From Verrucomicrobiaceae bacterium (GTDB taxonomy: Bacteria > Verrucomicrobiota > Verrucomicrobiia > Verrucomicrobiales > Verrucomicrobiaceae), in assembly GCA_027490195.1 (NCBI GenBank), contig JAIXYN010000033.1:37306-101305 (forward strand): a stretch of 64,000 nt of DNA, in the 5' to 3' direction. Each line of letters begins with the position of its first letter. Positions within the stretch are counted from its first letter, which is position 1. The position numbers and the translations under genes are program-made. This document shows, one piece after another, positions 36,053-44,838 of the stretch. The notes under the pieces are model-generated. The model was not told the origin of the DNA. It worked only from the letters and a program-made list of their open reading frames with translations, and searched no databases.

Positions 36053-36619
36053 ATGGACCCTGAACTGACGATGATGGAGGCCGACGAGGCCATGACCAAG
36101 GCAGTGGAACACGCCATCCACGAATTTGCCACCGTGCGCACTGGTAAGGCGTCGCCGACGCTGGTGGAAAACATGGACATTCATGTGATGAGCTACGGCA
36201 GCCACATGAAGCTGAAGCAGCTTGCCATGATCACCACGCCGGACGCGCGTCTGATCCGCATCGAGCCCTTTGATTCCTCCACGCTGCAGGACATCGACCG
36301 CGCGATCCGTGAATCACGCCTCGGCTTGAACGGCAGCATTGAAGGCAAGGTGATCCGCCTGCCGATCCCAGCCCTTTCAACCGAACGCCGCGAGCAGATG
36401 GTGAAGATGTGCAAGACCCTCGGTGAAGACGCTCGTGTGCGCGTGCGCTCCGCCCGCCGTGACAGCCTCGAAACCATCAAGAAAGGTGAGAAGGAAGGTT
36501 TCATCACCGAGGACGACCTTCACCGCATGGAGAAGGAAATCCAGGTGATGACTGACAAGAAGATCGCCGAAATCGACCAGCATGTGGCGTCGAAAGAGAA
36601 AGAGATCATGACGGTCTAG
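36053..36619 (+). CDS. frr: Ribosome recycling factor
   Basis: A 188-residue protein that, with EF-G, splits ribosomes after termination. Family pattern: TVRTGKASPTLVENM, ITTPDARLIRIEPFD, LGLNGSIEGKVIRLPIPALSTERREQMVKM, then the long coiled domain VRVRSARRDSLETIKKGEKEG and EDDLHRMEKEIQVMTDK. Normal length is 185. Co-transcribed with pyrH and followed by a long inverted repeat. Confidence 0.97.
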   Translation: MDPELTMMEADEAMTKAVEHAIHEFATVRTGKASPTLVENMDIHVMSYGSHMKLKQLAMITTPDARLIRIEPFDSSTLQDIDRAIRESRLGLNGSIEGKVIRLPIPALSTERREQMVKMCKTLGEDARVRVRSARRDSLETIKKGEKEGFITEDDLHRMEKEIQVMTDKKIAEIDQHVASKEKEIMTV

Positions 36620-36629
36620 CCAAAACGGG

Positions 36630-36717
36630 TTCCAAGTTTCAAGTTTAAGGTTTCAAGTTCACTTGAAAGGAAGCCTTGGGAGCACTTGAAACTTTAAACC
36701 TGAAACTTTGAACTTCC
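36630..36717. repeat. Long inverted repeat between frr and the beta-helix gene
   Basis: The left arm 36630-36660 (TTCCAAGTTTCAAGTTTAAG...) and right arm 36682-36717 are complementary at nearly 90% over about 30 bases with a ~20-base loop. The arms are built from repeated CAAGTTT/TTTCAAG words. The right arm reaches to within 4 bases of the next ATG (36721), so folding could hide that start or stop transcription. A dispersed palindromic element is also possible. Confidence 0.75.
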
Positions 36718-36720
36718 TTG

Positions 36721-37398
36721 ATGTTTCCCGCCCGCGACTACCTCGACCTTACCCACACAAAGCATGGCATCCTTTTCCCGGATGACTCGCCCGTGTGGAC
36801 GGCGTTGACGCGGATCGAATCCTATCTGGACTTCCGGCTGCAGCGCGAAATCCGTGTGCAGGTGCCGCCAGGGGCGTTCATCGGGGAGGATGTTTTCATT
36901 GATGAAGGCACGACGATCGAGCCCGGCGCGGTGATCAAAGGTCCGGCGTGGATCGGCCGCAATTGTCAGATCCGGTCGGGTTGCTACATCCGCGAGAATG
37001 TGATCATCGGCGACGGCTGCGTGCTCGGGAACTCCTGCGAATTCAAGAACTGCGTGGTCTTCGATGGCTGCGAGATCCCGCATTACAACTACGTGGGCGA
37101 CTCGATCCTCGGCCACAAGGCGCATCTGGCCGCCGGCGTGATCCTATCCAACGTGCGGCTGGACCGCCTGGAGGTCACCGTCAAGACCGACACGGATGTC
37201 TTTCCCACAAGCCTGCGAAAATTCGGCGCGGTCGTGGGCGACTACGCCGAGATCGGCTGCAACAGCGTGATCAGTCCCGGCAGCATCATCGGCCGCCGCA
37301 GCATCATTTATCCGCTGTCGCATTTCAGCGGTGTGCTGGAGGCCGATCTCATGCTCAAGACAAGGCAGACACAGCAGGTGGTAAAGCGGCGGAAGTAG
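36721..37398 (+). CDS. Left-handed beta-helix (GlmU-like acyl/nucleotidyl-transferase domain) protein
   Basis: A 225-residue protein from ATG 36721 (an in-frame TTG lies just before). Hexapeptide repeats of the [LIV]-G-x-x-x-x class begin near residue 55 (GAFIGEDVFIDEGTTIEPGAVIKGPAWIG). They continue with the pattern of the GlmU/LpxA acetyltransferase helix, including CEIPHYNYVGDSILGHKAHLAAGVILSN near 118-145. There is no N-terminal pyrophosphorylase domain, so it is the helix half only. It may be an acetyltransferase or a sugar-nucleotide-related enzyme. Confidence 0.85.
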   Translation: MFPARDYLDLTHTKHGILFPDDSPVWTALTRIESYLDFRLQREIRVQVPPGAFIGEDVFIDEGTTIEPGAVIKGPAWIGRNCQIRSGCYIRENVIIGDGCVLGNSCEFKNCVVFDGCEIPHYNYVGDSILGHKAHLAAGVILSNVRLDRLEVTVKTDTDVFPTSLRKFGAVVGDYAEIGCNSVISPGSIIGRRSIIYPLSHFSGVLEADLMLKTRQTQQVVKRRK

Positions 37399-37452
37399 CA
37401 GAGGGATTGAATACAATTCACTGCGTGGGAGTCAGAGCCATAATCCACGTCT

Positions 37453-40221
37453 ATGAAATCTTGTGTTCGCCTGCTCTTCGTCGTTTCAGCCTTCTTGCCG
37501 CTGGCGAGTTGTGACAAACCCCTGCCGCCTGCTGCAGCCGCACCCGTCGCTGCTGAGACAGACAACCAGCTCGCTGAGGCGCGCGACGCCCTACAGCGCC
37601 AGGCTTTGGAGATTGAAACGAAGACAGCCTTGATGGACAAGCAGCTGGCGGAGATGGCGCAGTCCCTCAAGGAGCGAGACAACGCGGAACTGCGCGACTC
37701 GTTGGATGCTCTCAAGCGGCAGAATGAAGCCCTCCGTGTGCAGGCGGATGCTGCGCGGCAGCAGAGCAATGCCATCACCCAGCGCATCGCCGTTGCACCA
37801 CCGCAAAATGTGGTGAAACAGCCCATGGCGCTGCCCGATTACTCGTTGTTTTACGACCGCCTTGAGCCTTATGGCCGCTGGTTTGAGGTGAATGGTTATG
37901 GCTACTGCTGGCGGCCTACGATCACCGTGGCGGGCTGGAGGCCCTATGTGGATGGCTGCTGGGTCTGGTCTTCCTACGGCTGGGCCTGGCAGACGAACGA
38001 GCCGTTTGGATGGGCCACCTATCACTATGGGCGCTGGGTGAATCTGGCGCGCTACGGCTGGATCTGGGTGCCGGGCAGCGATTGGGCTCCGGCGTGGGTC
38101 GCCTGGCGCCAAAGCCGTGATTGCGTGGGCTGGGCCCCCCTGCCGCCAGAGCCGGGCACGTTCAGCGGAGTTTACCGCGACTGTGACTCACGCTACGGCC
38201 TCGGGCCAAACAGCTACACCTTCATCAACACGAACCAGTTTGTGAGTTCGAGTTACATCAATGTCTATGCGCCGGTGACGCGGCAGACCACGATCTTCCA
38301 GCACAGCGTGAATGTGACGCAGATCGTTCCCAGCCGAGGCCAGGGTCATGCTTTTACTCATCATGGAGGACCTCCCCGCACGCAGATCGAGCAGGCCTGC
38401 GGCCGCCCTGTACCACAGCGCCAGGTGCAAACGATGCACGCCGAGCAGATGCCTGCGCACCCGCAGCATCACTGGCGCAGGGACGCCACCGCGCCCGTGG
38501 CCATGGTTGAACTTCCCGCCGTGGCCCCCGGATCCCATGTAAGTCGCCCCGACGTTAAAGAACACATTCAACGCCCAGTAAGGACGAGCGGGTTTGACGG
38601 CGTCTCTCAGCGCGTCGCCACGGAGATTCGTGAGACCCTTGCTAGGGAGAAAGAGACTGCACAAGTCCAGCAGCCGCCGGCAAATGGGCATATGCCGCAT
38701 CAAGCTGGCCAGCCTTCGGGCGAAGCCCCGGCTGTCGTGAATGGTGAGCCAAGAGTGCCGAACGCTCCGCAGCAGGAAACCGTGAGTTCTGCCAGCGCTC
38801 CGGAAAATCAGGCACCTGCTCAAGTCGTTGCACCTGCGGGGCAACACCGGCCGGGGCAGGGGAACATGCCGCACCCATTTCCTCGTCATGCAGTTGATGC
38901 CCCAGTTGCCGCCAGCATGCCATCTGTGACGGACGCTCCGGCTCAGGAGACCGTGCGTCCGGCCGTCGCTGCGGAGCCCAATTCGGGAGCAGCCAGGGAA
39001 TCTAGGAATCAGGAACGTCCCACGAAGGGAACGCCGCGCACGCCGGAAATGCCGCCTGAGAGCAAGGTCGTTGAGAGCAGCGTTCCTGTCGTAGCGCCAG
39101 CAGCACCCTCTGATGTGCCAGGCATGGTCGTGAACAAGGCCGCTGAACCTGCGGCTGCCGCAGTCGTGCCAGTCAGTGAGCCTGAAAGGACCGCCCCTGC
39201 CGTGGTGACCGCTCCACCCGCAGTCATGCCACAGACGCCTGCTGACCCCAGCACTGCACAGCAACCAGTTGCCGCAGAGAAAATGGCGGCTGACCAAGTG
39301 ACCGCCGCTGCATCTGCCGAAGCTCAGAGAGTTCAAATGCGTGCTGACCGGGAGCAGGCCCGTGCCGCAGCCATGGAGCAGCGCCAGCAGGAGGGTCTGC
39401 AAGAACGAGGCATGGCAGAAAAAAGGGCTGCTGAGCAGGCTGCAGCGAATGCCGAAGCGGAAAAAAACCGAATGCAGGCCGCCGCTTCGCAGCAGGAGGC
39501 GCAGGCCGCCCAACAGCAACGCATGGTCGCTGAACAAGCTGCCGCCGAGGCTGAAAAAGCGCGCCAGCAAGCCGCCGCTGCGCAGCAGCAACAGGACATG
39601 GCCGCCCAGCAACAGCGTGCCACGGCTGAGCGCATGGCTGCTGAACAGGCTGCCGTCGTCGAAGCTGAACGCGTTCGCCAGCAGGCTGAAGCTGTAGCCA
39701 TGCAGCAGCGCCAGCAGGAGGAAGTCGCACGCCGTGCCGCTGAAGAGCAGCAGATGCGTGCCCAGCAAGAAGCTGCGCAACGGGCGCAAGAAATGGCTCA
39801 GCGCCAGGCGGAAGAGCAGGTGCGTCGTCAGCAGGAGGCTGAAATGCAGCGCGCGCAGGAGCAGGCCCGCCGCGCCGCTGAAGAGCAGCAGATGCGCGCC
39901 CAGCAGGAGGCAGCGCAGCGGGCGCAAGAAATGGCCCAGCGCCAGGCTGAAGAGCAGGCCCGCCGCCAGCAGGAGGCTGAAATGCAGCGCGCGCAGGAGC
40001 AGGCCCGTCGTGCCGCTGAAGAACAGCAGATGCGTGCTCAGCAGGAGGCTGCACAACGGGCACAAGAAATGGCCCAGCGTCAGGCCGAAGAGCAGGCACG
40101 TCGTGCCCAGGAGATGGCTCAGCGTCAGGCAGAGGAGCAAGCGCGTCGTGCGCAGGAAGAAGCTCAACGCGCTGCCGCCGAAGCCGCCCGCAATCAGCCG
40201 CAGCCTGCACCTGGATCGTGA
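37453..40221 (+). CDS. Tryptophan-rich lipoprotein (DUF6600-like) with long repeat tail
   Basis: A 922-residue envelope lipoprotein; the lipobox LASC is at residues 17-20. Residues 35-110 form a coiled coil. Residues 125-250 are extremely Trp/Tyr/Gly-rich (YGRWFEVNGYGYCWRP, VDGCWVWSSYGWAW, YGWIWVPGSDWAPAWV), the pattern of the DUF6600 family. About 300-620 is proline/alanine-rich linker. About 620-922 is a Gln/Glu/Ala/Arg coiled-coil tail with 46-residue tandem repeats. It probably links the outer membrane to peptidoglycan or forms a surface filament. Confidence 0.85.
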   Translation: MKSCVRLLFVVSAFLPLASCDKPLPPAAAAPVAAETDNQLAEARDALQRQALEIETKTALMDKQLAEMAQSLKERDNAELRDSLDALKRQNEALRVQADAARQQSNAITQRIAVAPPQNVVKQPMALPDYSLFYDRLEPYGRWFEVNGYGYCWRPTITVAGWRPYVDGCWVWSSYGWAWQTNEPFGWATYHYGRWVNLARYGWIWVPGSDWAPAWVAWRQSRDCVGWAPLPPEPGTFSGVYRDCDSRYGLGPNSYTFINTNQFVSSSYINVYAPVTRQTTIFQHSVNVTQIVPSRGQGHAFTHHGGPPRTQIEQACGRPVPQRQVQTMHAEQMPAHPQHHWRRDATAPVAMVELPAVAPGSHVSRPDVKEHIQRPVRTSGFDGVSQRVATEIRETLAREKETAQVQQPPANGHMPHQAGQPSGEAPAVVNGEPRVPNAPQQETVSSASAPENQAPAQVVAPAGQHRPGQGNMPHPFPRHAVDAPVAASMPSVTDAPAQETVRPAVAAEPNSGAARESRNQERPTKGTPRTPEMPPESKVVESSVPVVAPAAPSDVPGMVVNKAAEPAAAAVVPVSEPERTAPAVVTAPPAVMPQTPADPSTAQQPVAAEKMAADQVTAAASAEAQRVQMRADREQARAAAMEQRQQEGLQERGMAEKRAAEQAAANAEAEKNRMQAAASQQEAQAAQQQRMVAEQAAAEAEKARQQAAAAQQQQDMAAQQQRATAERMAAEQAAVVEAERVRQQAEAVAMQQRQQEEVARRAAEEQQMRAQQEAAQRAQEMAQRQAEEQVRRQQEAEMQRAQEQARRAAEEQQMRAQQEAAQRAQEMAQRQAEEQARRQQEAEMQRAQEQARRAAEEQQMRAQQEAAQRAQEMAQRQAEEQARRAQEMAQRQAEEQARRAQEEAQRAAAEAARNQPQPAPGS
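39730..40143. repeat. 138-bp tandem repeats (46-residue units)
   Basis: Unit starts at 39730, 39868 and 40006, each opening RRAAEEQQMRAQQEAAQRAQ. Two units are full length; the third is cut to 31 residues and followed by 15-residue half units. The whole tail is high-charge coiled coil, so copy number can vary without breaking the frame. Confidence 0.92.
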
Positions 40222-40273
40222 CCAGTGGCACTTCTTTCTTGAGATGCGGCATGCCGGAGTGGTAGCATTTGGA

Positions 40274-41185
40274 ATGCGCTGGCTGCTGCCGATATTCCTG
40301 TTTTGCGGTGCGTTGGCATTGCGTGCGGATGAAGTCATCCGGGTCACCTGGAAGACGGCGTCTGCGGCAGCACCGCCGCAGTTTAACCGTCCGGCGGCTG
40401 ATTTCCTGCCGATGTTTCGGCTGGCGCTGAACACGCTGCCTGAGTCTGCGATTGTCACTCTGGCGCTCTCCCAACCGGCGCTGCTCGGACTGACACCTGC
40501 GCAGGCAGCCACAATGCGCCCCTTGGTGGCCGAGCGGTATGCATTGATCGCCAAGTCACCGGCGTACCCCGGCGTGGCGTCGGCGTTGCCGTATTGTTTC
40601 GCGGAAAAACGCCAGCAGGATGGGCTTGCGCTGGTGCATCTGCCCATGGGTGCAGATGCACGGACGCCGGTGCTGCTGTTTCTGCACGGGTATGGCGGCA
40701 GTTTTCTCTGGTATCAGCACTTGCTGGCCGAACATTTCACCTCTCACATCATCATCTGCCCTGCCTACGGCATCAACACCTCCACCATTTCCAGTGAGTA
40801 TCTGCAGGAGTGCGTGCAAGCCGTGGGCGTACGACTGGGACGACCGGCGCTGAAGCCGGTATTGATGGGGCTATCAGCGGGTGGCTTTGGCGCCTGTGAT
40901 GTTTACACAAAGCACCCGGAGCGCTTTGACCGCCTGGTCTGCATGGCTGCGTACCCGCCTGAGGATCTGCTGCTGAAATTCCCGCGAGAGGCGAAGGCGG
41001 CATTCATCGCAGGCAGCAACGAGTACTTCGTGAAGTCGGGAGATTTCGCCCGGCGCATCGCGAAAGTGCGGCAGCAGGCACCCGTCACACAGGCATTCAC
41101 CGTGCCGGAGGCGGATCATTTCTTCCTGCTCACCCACACGACGCTGACGATGGCAAAGCTGCGCGAGTGGCTGCCCCGCCCCTGA
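40274..41185 (+). CDS. Exported alpha/beta hydrolase (esterase/PHB-depolymerase-like)
   Basis: A 303-residue protein; start at ATG 40274, giving a signal peptide (MRWLLPIFLFCGALALRA). The open frame extends further upstream through the repeat tail of the previous gene and is not coding there. FLHGYGGSFLWYQHLLAEH near 140 gives the oxyanion hole; LMGLSAGGFGACDVY near 205 carries the nucleophile Ser. Acid and base are likely in NEYFVKSGD (about 262) and VPEADHFFLL (about 285). Substrate unknown. Confidence 0.85.
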   Translation: MRWLLPIFLFCGALALRADEVIRVTWKTASAAAPPQFNRPAADFLPMFRLALNTLPESAIVTLALSQPALLGLTPAQAATMRPLVAERYALIAKSPAYPGVASALPYCFAEKRQQDGLALVHLPMGADARTPVLLFLHGYGGSFLWYQHLLAEHFTSHIIICPAYGINTSTISSEYLQECVQAVGVRLGRPALKPVLMGLSAGGFGACDVYTKHPERFDRLVCMAAYPPEDLLLKFPREAKAAFIAGSNEYFVKSGDFARRIAKVRQQAPVTQAFTVPEADHFFLLTHTTLTMAKLREWLPRP

Positions 41186-41186
41186 C

Positions 41187-42011
41187 TCACACCCGCAGCA
41201 TGTCTTTCACGACCTGCCAGTAGAGGAAAATGCAGCCGCGCCAGGAATAGCGGAACTCGCCGTTGCCCGTCGGTTCGATGACGCCGGTGGTGATGTTGTG
41301 GTCAATCAGCACGCTCATGTCGCGCTCGATGTAGGCGTGGAGGTACTCGGTGTCCTGCAGCGCCAGATCTTCGAGGCGGATTCCTTCGTTTTGGAGGAAG
41401 GTTTCATGACGCTCAAGCAGATCGGCGAACGAGCCCGCATGGGTGAAGCGGTTCAGCCGCTGTTTGGGCGAGTGCTTCATCGTGGCGGCGAAGGGATAGT
41501 TCGTCGTGGTGAAGGTGACTCCGCTCGTGGCGCGTGAAGTGAGGCTGACGTACGAAAAGCCAAACTCGCCCTGCTGCGCCAGCGCTATGGCGGCCTGCAT
41601 GCGCTTTTCTGCGTGATAGAACAGCCGCATGAAATAGTCCGTCTGGCTGAACTTCCAGCCGGTGTCACCGACTTCGGTGAATCCGTCATCATCCGCCTCG
41701 CTGCTGAGTTCAGAGAGTTCAGGGAAGACCTCACGCGATGGGGGGAAGCGGTGTTTGACCTCGCTTTTGATCGGGAAGCGCAGCCGGCGCACGCGGAAGA
41801 CGATCTCCATCCATGGAAGCATGAACCAGGCTCCGATAAAGATGGCACCGCCAACGTGCGAGTAGGTCAGGAAGTAGCCGCTAAGATACGAGGCGCCCAG
41901 CAAAGCCAGCCAGCCCAGCTTCTGGATGAAGCGGTTGTTGAAGGAGCGGCAGGCGACGGCAAAGACGAGGACCGCCGCAACATACAGAATCTGCTGGAGT
42001 GTTGTTTCCAT
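41187..42011 (-). CDS. Membrane protein, unknown
   Basis: A 274-residue protein from ATG 42011. Three N-terminal membrane helices (LYVAAVLVFAVACRSF, LGWLALLGASYLSGYFLTY, GGAIFIGAWFMLPWMEIVF) precede a cytoplasmic domain of about 190 residues. That domain has a conserved-looking SYVSLTSRATSGVTFTTTNYPF and YFMRLFYHAEKRMQAAI. No family recognised. It is transcribed in the same direction as the porin gene upstream, but after that gene's terminator-like hairpin. Confidence 0.75.
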   Translation of the reverse strand: METTLQQILYVAAVLVFAVACRSFNNRFIQKLGWLALLGASYLSGYFLTYSHVGGAIFIGAWFMLPWMEIVFRVRRLRFPIKSEVKHRFPPSREVFPELSELSSEADDDGFTEVGDTGWKFSQTDYFMRLFYHAEKRMQAAIALAQQGEFGFSYVSLTSRATSGVTFTTTNYPFAATMKHSPKQRLNRFTHAGSFADLLERHETFLQNEGIRLEDLALQDTEYLHAYIERDMSVLIDHNITTGVIEPTGNGEFRYSWRGCIFLYWQVVKDMLRV

Positions 42012-42103
42012 AAGGCCGCTTGGTTTGGAGCGAAGGTGAAACTAAGGGATGACGTGAGACAAAGCAACCCTGCATCCATTCGTCCTAACCACCTGAAAAC
42101 GAA

Positions 42104-42136
42104 GAGGCCGGACGCACTCCCGATGCATCCGGCCTC
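42104..42136 (-). terminator. Terminator hairpin after the porin gene
   Basis: GAGGCCGGA (42104-42112) and TCCGGCCTC (42128-42136) form a perfect 9-bp GC-rich stem 29 bases after the porin stop. On the minus strand it is followed by TTCGTTTTC. Confidence 0.75.
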
Positions 42137-42164
42137 CCACTCAACCTTAACCAAAAGATAGCGC

Positions 42165-43694
42165 TTAGAAATTGACCTGCGCCTGCAAGCCGAGGTAGTC
42201 GTAATTCACATTGTTGTAGGGAGCCACGTTCGTGTTCGTGCGCACGCCGTGCATGAACATGGCTGTGAGCTCCAGTTCCGGATAGGGGATGAAGCGGAAG
42301 CCGACGCCTACCTCGTTCACCTTGTCCCTGGGAGCGTTGGCCGCAAATTTACGACCACCATCGTAGGTCTGCCAGCGGGCGAAGGGAATAAATTCGCTCT
42401 GGTTGGCAAACACGTGGCGGTAATTCGTCTGCACATAGCCGCCGCTCAAACTGGAAGAGGTGATGGTGCGCATGTCCTTGGAAAGCTGAGGGCCTTTGCC
42501 CCAGTTCCATTCGGTTTCGATGCCGAACGGCTGCGGATAGAGAATGGCGGAAATGCCGACGCGTGCATCGGTAAAACCGCGGTTGCCTCCGTTCCCATTG
42601 GCAGGTGTGCCCACGCCGGGAATGTTCGCCGTGGTGGTGTTGAATCTCCCCGCATAACCCTGGACGCTGAGCTCGAGGAATTGACCGCTTTCGAACTCAA
42701 ACGGATAGGTGGCGCGGGCCGCCCAATGTGGTTGTCCATTCGTGTCGGGTCGGTTGATGCCTTGACCGGAGAACGCACCAAGAGCGATCATACCATAGTC
42801 ACCCGAACCGCGCAGACCCATTTTGACCAGATTTTTGAAACGTTCGCGGATTACATAAGGGGCATACATGTAGTATGCGCCAAAGTCACGCTCACTTTCC
42901 ACAGCCGTGCTGAGGGCTTCAGGGCGCTCCAATGCGAGCCGATTCTGGGAGGACTGCAAGATGGAATGGCCATAGGGAACTTTGGACAGACCCAAGCGGA
43001 CACGATGTTCACGAGCCGGATCCAGCGAGACATCAGCGTAATAGTCGCGCGCCTGCACTCCGCCGTTGCCATTGACGCCGCCAAACAAATCTGCCTGTAA
43101 ATAGAGATAGACGTGGTTGGTCAAGTCACCGCTGAAGGCCAGACGGCCACGGCGGATGCCGAGGCTCGACTGGTCATTGGCGAAAGAGTCATTTTGAACA
43201 TGCAGCTGACCGCCATCCTCGTACATCACTGAATCTGCACGCACCTGCAGGTAGCCTTTCATCTTCAGTCGCTCATACCATTTATCCGCCAGCAGAACGT
43301 CAAGCTCAGCGGCAGACATCGTGGATGGCGAGGTGTTGTCAGTGACTTTTGAGATCTCCTCCACTTGGCCACGAGTGTTGGAAATGGCGTTCTCGAGATT
43401 GCCCACCTTGCTTTCAGTCTGCGCCAGGCGCTTTTCCAGGGTGGTCGTGCCGGTGTTCTGCGGCGGGGTAGAGGCTACTGCGGCGGCTTTTGTTTCCTTT
43501 TCTTTCTCATCCGCCCGCGATGCAGCGACGAGCATGTCATACTCGTCCTGAGTCAGAGAGCCCTTGGCTTTGAGGATGAAAAACAGCTTTTCCATAGCCG
43601 GACTGGCGGCAACTGGCAAGGATGGGGGCAAGGCGATGGAGACGGCTGCAAGCGCAGCCAGTGCACGGGAGATGCGGGAATGTTTGAGGCGCAT
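42165..43694 (-). CDS. Phosphate-selective porin (OprP/OprO family)
   Basis: A 509-residue outer-membrane porin from ATG 43694 with a signal peptide (LAALAAVSIALPPSLPVAA), a helical/coiled-coil N-terminal region (about 35-130), then a beta-barrel. LADKWYERLKMKGYLQVRADSVM opens the barrel, GIRRGRLAFSGDLTNHVYLYLQADL follows, and the chain ends in the aromatic QAQVNF that directs barrel assembly. The family forms phosphate/pyrophosphate-selective channels. It is divergent from pstS across a shared region containing Pho-box-like sites, fitting co-induction on phosphate starvation. Confidence 0.9.
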   Translation of the reverse strand: MRLKHSRISRALAALAAVSIALPPSLPVAASPAMEKLFFILKAKGSLTQDEYDMLVAASRADEKEKETKAAAVASTPPQNTGTTTLEKRLAQTESKVGNLENAISNTRGQVEEISKVTDNTSPSTMSAAELDVLLADKWYERLKMKGYLQVRADSVMYEDGGQLHVQNDSFANDQSSLGIRRGRLAFSGDLTNHVYLYLQADLFGGVNGNGGVQARDYYADVSLDPAREHRVRLGLSKVPYGHSILQSSQNRLALERPEALSTAVESERDFGAYYMYAPYVIRERFKNLVKMGLRGSGDYGMIALGAFSGQGINRPDTNGQPHWAARATYPFEFESGQFLELSVQGYAGRFNTTTANIPGVGTPANGNGGNRGFTDARVGISAILYPQPFGIETEWNWGKGPQLSKDMRTITSSSLSGGYVQTNYRHVFANQSEFIPFARWQTYDGGRKFAANAPRDKVNEVGVGFRFIPYPELELTAMFMHGVRTNTNVAPYNNVNYDYLGLQAQVNF

Positions 43695-43757
43695 GTGTGA
43701 GGTGTTCAGATGAGTTGAATTAGCCCCCCTGAGCGGTGTTACACCTCCCAGGAAGAA

Positions 43758-43775
43758 ATGTCACATGCCTGTAAC
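43758..43775. promoter_or_regulatory. Pho-box-like direct repeat
   Basis: ATGTCAC-ATGC-CTGTAAC: two 7-base half-sites with a 4-base spacer, period 11, close to the PhoB consensus (CTGTCAT-N4-CTGTCAT). It sits 64 bases upstream of the porin start and 224 upstream of pstS. Confidence 0.6.
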
Positions 43776-43798
43776 CAGACAACCATTCTAGATTCTTA

Positions 43799-43816
43799 AT
43801 GTGACGCTTTCGTCAC
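43799..43816. promoter_or_regulatory. GTGAC-N6-GTCAC palindrome, copy 1
   Basis: ATGTGACGCTTTCGTCAC. Differs from copy 2 at only one of 18 bases. It may be a regulator-binding palindrome for the porin/pst divergent promoters. Confidence 0.6.
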
Positions 43817-43878
43817 GAAGTCGATTTAGTCACTAGCACAAAGCGACTTGAGAGAGGGTTGTTGCCTCAGTAATCTGT

Positions 43879-43896
43879 ATGTGACACTTTCGTCAC
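43879..43896. promoter_or_regulatory. GTGAC-N6-GTCAC palindrome, copy 2
   Basis: ATGTGACACTTTCGTCAC, exactly 80 bases after copy 1 (near-integral helical turns), so a looping dimeric regulator could contact both. 103 bases upstream of the pstS start. Confidence 0.6.
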
Positions 43897-43998
43897 AGTG
43901 TGCATTTTGACCCATTGCCCCATTCCTCCAATATCCGCCTCGTCATCCGCAAATTGGCGGCGGACAAGTTTACCGTCCCATCCTATCCAACAACCCTC

Positions 43999-44814
43999 AT
44001 GAAGATCGCCTTCCTTACTATTGTCACCTCACTGACCGCAGCGCTTTCGCTTCAGGCGCAGACCACGCTGCGCATTCGCGGTTCGGACACCCTCGGAGCC
44101 AAACTCGTCCCGCAACTGGCAGAAACCTTCAAGAAACAAGGGGGCAAAGTCAGCTTTGACATCGCGGCGGAAGGCTCCTCCACCGCCTTCACAAACCTGG
44201 CTTCCGGCACTGCAGAAGTGGGCATGTCCAGCCGCAAGGTGAAGGCAGACGAGCGCACCCTCTGCCGCAGCAAAGGGGTGAGCCTCTCGGAATTTGAAGT
44301 CGCCTGGGACATGATCACGGTCGTGGTGAACAAAAACAACCCCATAGCCGATCTCTCCAAAAAGCAGCTCCTACAGATTTTTGCAGGTGACATCAAGGAC
44401 TGGAGCGAAGTCGGTGGCACCCCTGGTCCCATCTCGCTGTATACCCGCAATACTTCTTCTGGCACATACAAAGATTTTATCGCCCTGGCCATGAAAGGCC
44501 GTGAGTATGGTAAAAACAGCCAGAAAATGGCTGGAAATGAGCAGATTGCAGCCGAAGTCGGCTCCAATCCCAATGGCATTGGCTACGTCGGCTACGCTTA
44601 TGCAGGTGCCAAAGGCATCAAGGTCGTCTCCATCGCAGGCTCCTCGCCCAGCCCAGCAGCAGTGAAGTCCTACCCGCTATCCCGTCCGACTTTCCTGTAC
44701 ACCAACGGCGAACCCACCGGAACTACCAAGGCATTCATCGATTTCTGCCTTAGCCCTGCCGGTGACGCCATCGTGAGCAAGGCCGGTTTTGTTCCCCTCA
44801 GCATTGCAAAATAA
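43999..44814 (+). CDS. pstS: Phosphate ABC transporter substrate-binding protein
   Basis: A 271-residue periplasmic phosphate-binding protein from ATG 43999 with a signal peptide (MKIAFLTIVTSLTAALSLQA). The family's PBP-like pattern is visible: LRIRGSDTLGAKLVPQLAETF, AEGSSTAFTNLASGTAEVGMSSRKV, LLQIFAGDIKDWSEVGG, TRNTSSGTYKDF, and FIDFCLSPAGDAIVSKAGFVPL. The SGT and GSS loops bind phosphate. First gene of pstSCABB; a terminator-like hairpin follows it. Confidence 0.95.
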   Translation: MKIAFLTIVTSLTAALSLQAQTTLRIRGSDTLGAKLVPQLAETFKKQGGKVSFDIAAEGSSTAFTNLASGTAEVGMSSRKVKADERTLCRSKGVSLSEFEVAWDMITVVVNKNNPIADLSKKQLLQIFAGDIKDWSEVGGTPGPISLYTRNTSSGTYKDFIALAMKGREYGKNSQKMAGNEQIAAEVGSNPNGIGYVGYAYAGAKGIKVVSIAGSSPSPAAVKSYPLSRPTFLYTNGEPTGTTKAFIDFCLSPAGDAIVSKAGFVPLSIAK

Positions 44815-44838
44815 CTGTTGGTTGACCGATTCATCAGT

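Noticed and set aside
39730..40143. Possible CRISPR array
   Set aside because: The 138-bp periodic units are contiguous, coding and in frame, with no unique spacers.
38188..40647. 819-codon open frame on the minus strand opposite the lipoprotein gene
   Set aside because: It mirrors the repetitive, GC-rich coiled-coil tail of the plus-strand gene; the product is low-complexity Leu/Ser/Arg with no domain, while the plus-strand frame has lipobox, Trp-rich domain and repeats.
43879..43896. CRP-type site (TGTGA-N6-TCACA)
   Set aside because: The half-sites look CRP-like, but the position between phosphate genes, the nearly identical second copy 80 bases away and the nearby Pho-box favour a phosphate-linked regulator; CRP was not excluded experimentally.
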